DNA of 64,000 nt, from contig NZ_JAHKQD010000009.1 of assembly GCF_018860915.1 (NCBI RefSeq), positions 123,455 to 187,454 of the forward strand, given 5' to 3'. Below the pieces are notes generated by a model. The model was not told the DNA's origin. It saw only the letters and a list, made by a program, of their open reading frames with translations, and did not search any database. This document shows positions 58,171 to 64,000 of this stretch, piece after piece. This DNA comes from Colwellia sp. C2M11. GTDB taxonomy: Bacteria > Pseudomonadota > Gammaproteobacteria > Enterobacterales > Alteromonadaceae. Within the stretch, counting starts at the first letter, position 1, and each line of letters begins with the position of its first letter. The position numbers and the translations under genes were made by a program.

Positions 58171-60258
58171 TTAGGCGTTTGAATAACGCTCTTTATTACC
58201 AAGCCAACGTTGGATAAGTGCTTGAGCACACTCAGGATTTTGGCGTGATAACAAGTAAGCTTTTTGTTTAATGTCAGGAATCAGGTAGCCATCACGTATT
58301 AAATCAGCAATTCTCAATTCAGCTAAGCCTGTTTGACGTGTACCAAGTAATTCTCCGGGCCCTCTAATTTCTAAATCTTTTTCAGCAATAACAAAACCAT
58401 CATTACTCTCTCTTAGTACGGCTAAACGTTTGGTCGCTGTTTTAGAAAGAGGGGCTTTATAGAGTAATACACAGTGAGAAGCGACAGAGCCACGCCCTAC
58501 ACGCCCTCTTAGTTGGTGTAGTTGTGCTAAACCTAAACGTTCAGGGTTTTCTATCACCATTAAGCTAGCGTTTGGTACATCTACGCCAACTTCAATGACG
58601 GTTGTTGCGATAAGGAGGTGGCTTTTACCTGCTTTAAAGTCATCCATCACTGCTTGTTTTTCATCGGCTTTCATTCGGCCATGAACTAAGCCTACTTTTA
58701 ATTCAGGTAATTGTTCTTGTAAATGAATAGCGGTATCTTCGGCTGCTTGGCATTGTAAAACTTCCGATTCTTCAATTAGTGTACATACCCAATAAGCTTG
58801 GCGATTATCGTTAACACAACCTTCGCGTATACGTTCAATTACATTATCTCGCCGTGTGTCGGGTAGAGCAACGGTATTGATAGGAGTACGACCAGGGGGT
58901 AATTCATCAATAACTGAGGTATCTAAATCAGCATAAGCAGTCATGGCTAAGGTTCTAGGAATAGGCGTGGCTGTCATGATAAGTTGATGAGGGTAGTTGT
59001 TATCAAATACGCCTTTTTCTCGTAAGGATAAGCGTTGATGCACGCCAAATTTGTGTTGTTCATCGATAATAATCAGTACTAGTTTATTAAAAATCACCTC
59101 GGCTTGAAAAAGGGCGTGGGTGCCAATCACCATTTGCATTTCACCACTGGCAATTTTTTCTAATGCTAAGCGTCTTGCTTTAGCTTTGGTTTTTCCTGCT
59201 AACCAACCGACAGAGACATCTAAGGGGTTAAACCAATTAGCAAAGTTAATGGCGTGTTGCTCGGCTAAAATCTCTGTAGGTGCCATTAAAGCAACCTGGT
59301 AGCCTTGTTTGATTGCATCGAGTGCAGCTAACGCTGCAACAAGCGTTTTGCCTGAGCCAACATCACCTTGTACTAACCGCATCATAGGCTGTGCTTTGGC
59401 TAAATCATTTTTTATTTCGTTTACTACCCGTGATTGGGCATTAGTCGGTGAAAAAGGCAGGGTTTTTAAGAATGCTTGCGCTATTTTTTTATTATCTTTA
59501 ATAGCAATTGCTTGATGAACGTCACTGTTTTGTCTTAGCTTTAACATACTCAAATTATGAGCGAGTAATTCTTCTTTAATTAACCTAACCTGTGCCGGAT
59601 GTTTACCGTTTTCAAGTTCGCTAGTAGAAGCTTCTGGCGGTGGACGATGAATAATGGCGAGTGCTTGTGCGAGAGAATACTTTTCGTCAAACAATGTTGT
59701 TGGTAATAACTCTTCTACTTGCCCACGTTGTAAGCGAATAAGTGCCTGATCGGTTAAATTACGAAGTGAAATTTGCTTTAAACCGTCAGTTGTAGGGTAA
59801 ACCGGTGTTAAGGTTTCCTCTGCTGGGGTTAGCGCTCTATCGTCATCAAGTGATTTGTATTCAGGATGTACTATTTGATAACCGCGTGGCCCTCGTTTTA
59901 TTTCACCATAGCAGCGAATGGTTCGACCTATACTAAGGCTGTTTTTTAGACTGGCAGAAAAACTGAAAAAACAAAGTTGAATATCACTTGTGCCATCGTT
60001 TAAGGTTACCACTAACATACGACGTTTGCCGTGCGTGATTTGGCTATCAGTGATGTCACCAATAATATTGGTATGTGTACCAGGTAAGCAATCTCGAATA
60101 GTGCTTATTCTTGTGCGATCTTCATAACGCAGTGGCAAATGAAATAATAGATCTTGCACTGACAGCAAACCGAGTTTTTCAAGTTTAGCTGCCATACTTG
60201 GCCCTACACCTTTAAGAGTAGATAGGGCTACTTGTGATAATTGAGTAAGTGCTTCCAT
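58171..60258 (-). CDS. recG: ATP-dependent DNA helicase RecG
   Basis: 695-residue fork-reversal helicase that rescues stalled replication forks. The N-terminal wedge/OB domain (~1-150, GVGPSMAAKLEKLGLLSVQD) is followed by helicase motifs: Walker A GDVGSGKT, DEQH (IIIDEQHKFGVHQR), TATPIPRT, and QLRGRVGRG. The C-terminal GELLGTRQTGL is the family signature. Length fits (690). It follows trmH by 21 bases and is last in the rpoZ-spoT-ridA-trmH-recG block. Confidence 0.98.
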   Translation of the reverse strand: MEALTQLSQVALSTLKGVGPSMAAKLEKLGLLSVQDLLFHLPLRYEDRTRISTIRDCLPGTHTNIIGDITDSQITHGKRRMLVVTLNDGTSDIQLCFFSFSASLKNSLSIGRTIRCYGEIKRGPRGYQIVHPEYKSLDDDRALTPAEETLTPVYPTTDGLKQISLRNLTDQALIRLQRGQVEELLPTTLFDEKYSLAQALAIIHRPPPEASTSELENGKHPAQVRLIKEELLAHNLSMLKLRQNSDVHQAIAIKDNKKIAQAFLKTLPFSPTNAQSRVVNEIKNDLAKAQPMMRLVQGDVGSGKTLVAALAALDAIKQGYQVALMAPTEILAEQHAINFANWFNPLDVSVGWLAGKTKAKARRLALEKIASGEMQMVIGTHALFQAEVIFNKLVLIIIDEQHKFGVHQRLSLREKGVFDNNYPHQLIMTATPIPRTLAMTAYADLDTSVIDELPPGRTPINTVALPDTRRDNVIERIREGCVNDNRQAYWVCTLIEESEVLQCQAAEDTAIHLQEQLPELKVGLVHGRMKADEKQAVMDDFKAGKSHLLIATTVIEVGVDVPNASLMVIENPERLGLAQLHQLRGRVGRGSVASHCVLLYKAPLSKTATKRLAVLRESNDGFVIAEKDLEIRGPGELLGTRQTGLAELRIADLIRDGYLIPDIKQKAYLLSRQNPECAQALIQRWLGNKERYSNA

Positions 60259-60279
60259 TATAGTGACAGTTTCTAGTGT

Positions 60280-60987
60280 TTAGTCATCAATATGTTGCCA
60301 AGCTTTTTTGTTCATTTGCATTTTTTGCCACCAGTCGTCGTCAGCAATAATTTGTCCTTCAATATCTATTTCAGGATAAGGTAAGCCTTTGCGTTGACAA
60401 GCTTCAGCAAAAATTGGGTGCCCACCTTCAAACAATGTACGTTGACGTCTTTCATTACTCAACCGAGGTGTATCATACATGCCAGCCATTTGTCTTTGAC
60501 GTTGGGCTTCATATAAGACAACTGAACAAGCAACAGAAACGTTTAAAGATTGCACCATGCCAACCATTGGAATGACAATATCCTGATCAGCTAAATCAAG
60601 CGCAGCTTGTGATGCGCCAAATTTTTCTTGCCCTAAAATAATTGCAGTTGGTTTAGTATAATCAACTTCACGGTAATCAACGGCAGTATCAGACAAATTA
60701 GTAACTAGCACTTGCATACCTTGTGCTTTTAAAGCGGCAATAGCTTCTGCGGTTTGATGATAATTATGGACATCAATCCAGTTTTGACTACCAGCGGCGC
60801 TACCACCACGGACTTCTGCTTCTTCACTTTTCCATACAGCATGTACATCGCTTACGCCAACGGCGTCACAAGTACGCACAACAGCTGCTAGATTATGGGT
60901 TTTATGCACACCTTCCATACAAACAGTAAGGTCTGGTTGGCGTTTATCTAGCATGGTATTAATACGTTGAAGTCTTTCTGGAGTCAT
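60280..60987 (-). CDS. trmH: tRNA (Gm18) 2'-O-methyltransferase
   Basis: 235 residues of the SPOUT (trefoil-knot) class that methylates the ribose of G18 in tRNA. The SPOUT motifs are present: GGSAAGSQNW, AIILGQEKFGAS and VGMVQSLNVSVACSV. Length and the N-terminal NTMLDKRQPDLTVCMEGVHK match TrmH (SpoU). It starts at ATG 60987, 81 bases after ridA, and precedes recG, as in many gammaproteobacteria. Confidence 0.96.
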   Translation of the reverse strand: MTPERLQRINTMLDKRQPDLTVCMEGVHKTHNLAAVVRTCDAVGVSDVHAVWKSEEAEVRGGSAAGSQNWIDVHNYHQTAEAIAALKAQGMQVLVTNLSDTAVDYREVDYTKPTAIILGQEKFGASQAALDLADQDIVIPMVGMVQSLNVSVACSVVLYEAQRQRQMAGMYDTPRLSNERRQRTLFEGGHPIFAEACQRKGLPYPEIDIEGQIIADDDWWQKMQMNKKAWQHIDD

Positions 60988-61068
60988 AGTTTTTCAAATA
61001 ATAAAGTGGTAATTCTAAACGGACGATATTTTGTCGGTTAGGTTAAATTTTGATTAATAAATAATATC

Positions 61069-61458
61069 TTAGCTTAAGCTAGGTAATTCCATAATCCCAT
61101 CGATTTCAATCTCGACATCTTTTGGTAGTTTTGAAATTTGAATAGCCGCACGTGCTGGGTAAGGCTTTTGAAAATATGTTGCCATAATTTCATTAACCGT
61201 CGCAAAGTTACTTAGGTCGGTCATAAAAATATTTACTTTTACCATGTCATTAATAGAGCCGCCTGCTGCTTCGCATACTGCTGACAGGTTTTTAAATACT
61301 TGCTCGGTTTGTTCGCTAAAGCCACCTTCTATAACTTCCATGGTTTCAGGGATAAGTGGGATTTGTCCTGATAAATAAACGGTATTGTTGACTTTTACTG
61401 CTTGGCTGTAAGTACCAATAGCACTAGGTGCTTGAGTTGTTGAAATGATGCTTTTCAT
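61069..61458 (-). CDS. ridA: RidA-family imine/enamine deaminase
   Basis: 129 residues of the Rid family that hydrolyses reactive 2-aminoacrylate-type enamines. The signatures [20 protein letters not shown], the catalytic Arg in [18 protein letters not shown], and [18 protein letters not shown] match archetypal RidA. AAGGAAA precedes ATG 61458. It is 20 bases after spoT, so the same operon. Confidence 0.96.
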   Translation of the reverse strand: MKSIISTTQAPSAIGTYSQAVKVNNTVYLSGQIPLIPETMEVIEGGFSEQTEQVFKNLSAVCEAAGGSINDMVKVNIFMTDLSNFATVNEIMATYFQKPYPARAAIQISKLPKDVEIEIDGIMELPSLS

Positions 61459-61478
61459 TATATTTCCTTTGCTTATAT

Positions 61479-63587
61479 TTATTTATTTCGAATGACGCGT
61501 TGTACGTGCACCATTACTTTTATTTTACGAATAATATCGGCTAAATGGATTCTATCACGACAGGTGATTTCTAGATCCATTACATATAACCCAGCTTCTT
61601 TCTCACCTGAATTCAAGCTATTGATATTTGAGCCACATTTAGCAATAACCGTGGTTAGCATTGCTAATGAACCTTGGTGATTAATTATTTCAATTCTTAG
61701 TTTAGCGATAAACTCTTTGTCTATATCTTTATCCCACTTCACTGGAAATAAAGCACCTGGCTCGTGCCCTTTAATATTACGACAACCTTGTTGATGTACC
61801 ATTAAACCTTTACCAGGGCTAAGGTAAGCGAGAATAACGTCGCCAGGAATTGGACGGCAACACTTACCATAGCTAACTAACATACCTTCGGTGCCTTTTA
61901 TTGGCATTTTGGCTTTGTGTGTTACAGGAGGGAGTTCGCTGTCTTCAGTGAATTCATCTGTTAAGCGTCTAGCAATACCAATACTTAATGCATTACCTAA
62001 GCCTATATTAGTGAGTAACTCATCAAAGGATTTATTGCCACTTTGTTTAACAACTTCGGCAATTTTCTCTTTACTAATATCTTCAAGTTTCACTTTACCC
62101 AAGGCATGGCTTAATAAGCGGCTACCTAATGTTTTCGATTCAGTTTGTTCTCTGCTACGAAGGTAAGTTCTGATTTGTAATCTTGCTTTGGCAGTAACCA
62201 CAAAATTGAGCCAGGTGGCATTTGGTCTTGCGGCGGCGGAAGTGATAACTTCAATTGTTTGGCCCGAATCTAAAGGTTGACTCATAGGGTAAGGTTTACG
62301 GTCGACTTTAACCCCGACACAAGAGTTACCTATATCAGTATGAACTGCGTAGGCAAAATCAACGGCTGTAGCACCCATTGGAAGTTCGATAATACGGCCT
62401 TCTGGGGTGAATACATAAATTTCTTCTGGGAAAAGATCTGATTTAACATTCTCAATAAATTCAAACGAGCTACCGGCGCTTTGCTGAAGTTCTAATAAGC
62501 TCTGCATCCAACGACGAGCTTTCATTTGTGCAGTAGTGTCTGATTGATCGCTTCCTTCTTTGTATAACCAGTGTGCAGCTACCCCTTTGTCTGCCATTTG
62601 ATCCATATCTTTGGTACGAATCTGCACTTCTACTGGAATACCATGTGGGCCTATCAGTGAGGTGTGCAGCGAACGATAACCATTTGTTTTAGGGATAGCG
62701 ATATAATCTTTAAAACGGCCTTCTATCGGTTTAAATAAGTTATGCATAGCGCCTAAAGCGCGATAACAGTCGTCAATGCTGTCGTCTACAATAACGCGGA
62801 AAGCGTATATATCCATCACTTCATTGAACATTAGTTCCTTGTTCAACATTTTACGATAGATAGAATATAAGTGCTTTTCACGCCCTAAAATTTGTGCGGA
62901 TATATTACTTTCTTTTAAGCGACCAGCAGCTTCTTCTTGTATATTATCAATAATTGCTTTTCGATTACCACGGGCACTTTTTACGGCCGATTTTAGTGCT
63001 CTTGAACGCATTGGATAAAGTGCTTGGAAGCCTAAAAGTTCTAACTCATTTTTTATATCGTGAATACCAAGGCGATTGGCTATTGGGGCATATATTTCAA
63101 GTGTTTCTCGGGCGATACGACGGCGTTTATCAGGTCTTAGTGAGCCTAATGTACGCATGTTGTGTGTTCGATCCGCTAATTTGATTAAGATAACGCGAAT
63201 ATCTTGCACCATGGCGAGTACCATTTTGCGAAAGTTTTCCGCTTGCATTTCTTCTTTATTATCAAATTTTAATTTGTCTAGTTTACTAACACCTTCAACT
63301 AGCTCTGCCACTGTGTGGCCAAATAGCTCGGCTAACTCATCTTTAGTAACGTTGGTATCTTCAATTACATCATGAAGTAGTGCTGCCATTAAGGTTTCAT
63401 GATCTAAATGCATATGGGCTAAATTTAGCGCGACTGCAACTGGGTGAGTAATATAAGGATCACCGCTAGAGCGCATTTGCCCATCGTGTGCTTCTCTTGC
63501 CACTATGTAGGCATGTTTAAGCAGATCAACTTGTACTTTTGATAGATAGGTTGAGCTTAATTCTTTTAATGGTTCAAATAGATACAC
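61479..63587 (-). CDS. spoT: Bifunctional (p)ppGpp synthetase/hydrolase SpoT
   Basis: 702 residues from GTG 63587; GGAG lies six bases upstream and the start [12 protein letters not shown] is family-typical. The HD hydrolase domain ([25 protein letters not shown]) and synthetase domain ([20 protein letters not shown]) are followed by TGS ([20 protein letters not shown]), helical and ACT domains. It sets the ppGpp level of the stringent response. The hydrolase motif is intact, marking SpoT rather than RelA. A terminator hairpin lies 74 bases upstream, between it and rpoZ. Confidence 0.98.
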   Translation of the reverse strand: MYLFEPLKELSSTYLSKVQVDLLKHAYIVAREAHDGQMRSSGDPYITHPVAVALNLAHMHLDHETLMAALLHDVIEDTNVTKDELAELFGHTVAELVEGVSKLDKLKFDNKEEMQAENFRKMVLAMVQDIRVILIKLADRTHNMRTLGSLRPDKRRRIARETLEIYAPIANRLGIHDIKNELELLGFQALYPMRSRALKSAVKSARGNRKAIIDNIQEEAAGRLKESNISAQILGREKHLYSIYRKMLNKELMFNEVMDIYAFRVIVDDSIDDCYRALGAMHNLFKPIEGRFKDYIAIPKTNGYRSLHTSLIGPHGIPVEVQIRTKDMDQMADKGVAAHWLYKEGSDQSDTTAQMKARRWMQSLLELQQSAGSSFEFIENVKSDLFPEEIYVFTPEGRIIELPMGATAVDFAYAVHTDIGNSCVGVKVDRKPYPMSQPLDSGQTIEVITSAAARPNATWLNFVVTAKARLQIRTYLRSREQTESKTLGSRLLSHALGKVKLEDISKEKIAEVVKQSGNKSFDELLTNIGLGNALSIGIARRLTDEFTEDSELPPVTHKAKMPIKGTEGMLVSYGKCCRPIPGDVILAYLSPGKGLMVHQQGCRNIKGHEPGALFPVKWDKDIDKEFIAKLRIEIINHQGSLAMLTTVIAKCGSNINSLNSGEKEAGLYVMDLEITCRDRIHLADIIRKIKVMVHVQRVIRNK

Positions 63588-63660
63588 CTATCACTCCAAA
63601 TTAATGTTAAAACAACTTGATTTATTAGAATACGTGGCTTTAAGGCAAATGCAAAGCAAT

Positions 63661-63695
63661 AAAAAACGCGTAACTATTAAAGAATAGATTACGCG
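63661..63695 (-). terminator. Terminator or attenuator between rpoZ and spoT
   Basis: Read on the minus strand, CGCGTAATCTATT pairs with AATAGTTACGCG (one bulged base) around a CTTT loop, followed by six T. It lies after the rpoZ stop (63736) and before the spoT start (63587). Confidence 0.8.
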
Positions 63696-63735
63696 CTTTC
63701 AAGTGGATCAAAAATAAACTAAATAAGTTTTATTT

Positions 63736-64000
63736 TTAACCTAATTCTTGTGTTTGACTACCCACAATTGCAGCAACAGCATCTAACTCAGCAGTATCTT
63801 GCTGAATCTGTTGTTGGCGATCTGAGGAATCCATTACATCAGTGGTGATTAAACCCGCTTCGATTTCACGCAAAGCTAATACCGTTGGTTTGTCATTTTC
63901 AATATCAACCAAAGGTGTTTTACCGCCAGTTGCAATTTGACGAGCACGACGTGATGCAACTAACACCAAATCAAAACGATTACCGACTTTTTCTACGGCA
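63736..64000 (-). CDS. rpoZ: RNA polymerase omega subunit (5' end missing)
   Basis: The last 87 residues are seen; the start lies past the window. The visible part begins [20 protein letters not shown] and continues with [20 protein letters not shown], the core omega signature, then a variable acidic/Gln-rich tail. Omega helps assemble RNA polymerase and forms part of the ppGpp-binding site in E. coli. Order rpoZ-spoT is conserved in gammaproteobacteria. Confidence 0.95.
   Translation of the reverse strand, partial: AVEKVGNRFDLVLVASRRARQIATGGKTPLVDIENDKPTVLALREIEAGLITTDVMDSSDRQQQIQQDTAELDAVAAIVGSQTQELG

Noticed and set aside
61492-63375. Plus-strand ORFs of 60-99 codons opposite spoT (and similar ones opposite other long genes)
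   Set aside because: They are antisense shadows of well-supported genes with no motifs or ribosome-binding sites.

Overview
The window is a chromosomal segment from a marine gammaproteobacterium of the order Alteromonadales, most likely family Colwelliaceae (Colwellia/Thalassotalea-like). This is inferred from the AT-rich composition (high thirties percent GC by eye), from conserved blocks such as rpoZ-spoT-ridA-trmH-recG and prlC-Tag-like-rsmJ, and from the many LysR, TetR and c-di-GMP genes. No prophage, CRISPR array, tRNA or rRNA was seen. The only transposon signal is one decayed IS50-like element, plus small palindromic repeats.

Layout. 1-4.1 kb: the 3' part of an HNH endonuclease gene facing a PLD-nuclease/SF2-helicase gene, a possible defence or DNA-processing locus. 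4.3-7.0 kb: tyrS, an orphan LuxR-type regulator and a small membrane protein. 7.1-13.9 kb: a stress/redox accessory block with a TetR regulator divergent from a VOC protein, a ChrR-like cupin, an S4 RNA-binding protein, three oxidoreductases on the minus strand (SDR, flavin-dependent LLM, zinc-type quinone reductase) and a divergent LysR gene. 14.1-16.3 kb: a YHYH-domain lipoprotein and a small secreted His-containing partner. 16.4-19.9 kb: an EamA transporter and AraC regulator, a glutaredoxin, and a SnoaL/DUF1348-type protein divergent from a second TetR regulator with a striking 18-bp inverted repeat between them.

19.9-32.4 kb is rich in signalling: an MHYT-PAS-hybrid histidine kinase next to an HD-GYP response regulator, and further on an ammonium transporter fused to PAS, GGDEF and EAL domains. 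Between them lie a BaiN/YhiN-like flavoprotein, a secreted M28 peptidase, ferritin and ubiX. 33.1-43.7 kb: a VOC protein divergent from a LysR gene with a 17-bp inverted repeat, a Sel1 protein, an adenosine-deaminase-like enzyme with an altered active-site motif, an M16 lipoprotein peptidase divergent from a CadC-like membrane regulator, a remnant of a TraB/GumN-like gene and a small secreted protein. 44-49.6 kb: a MITE-like repeat, then rsmJ, a Tag-like glycosylase, prlC and gor.

49.7-50.7 kb: the decayed IS50-like element, with both ends and a perfect 9-bp target duplication, inserted into a REP-like hairpin that occurs twice more in the window. 50.8-58 kb: a GDPD lipoprotein, an unknown protein, polA (preceded by two perfect DnaA boxes and an orphan terminator) and a DUF3360-like membrane protein. 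58.2-64 kb: recG, trmH, ridA, spoT and the truncated rpoZ on the minus strand, with a terminator hairpin separating rpoZ from spoT. All functional statements come from reading motifs; no database search was run.
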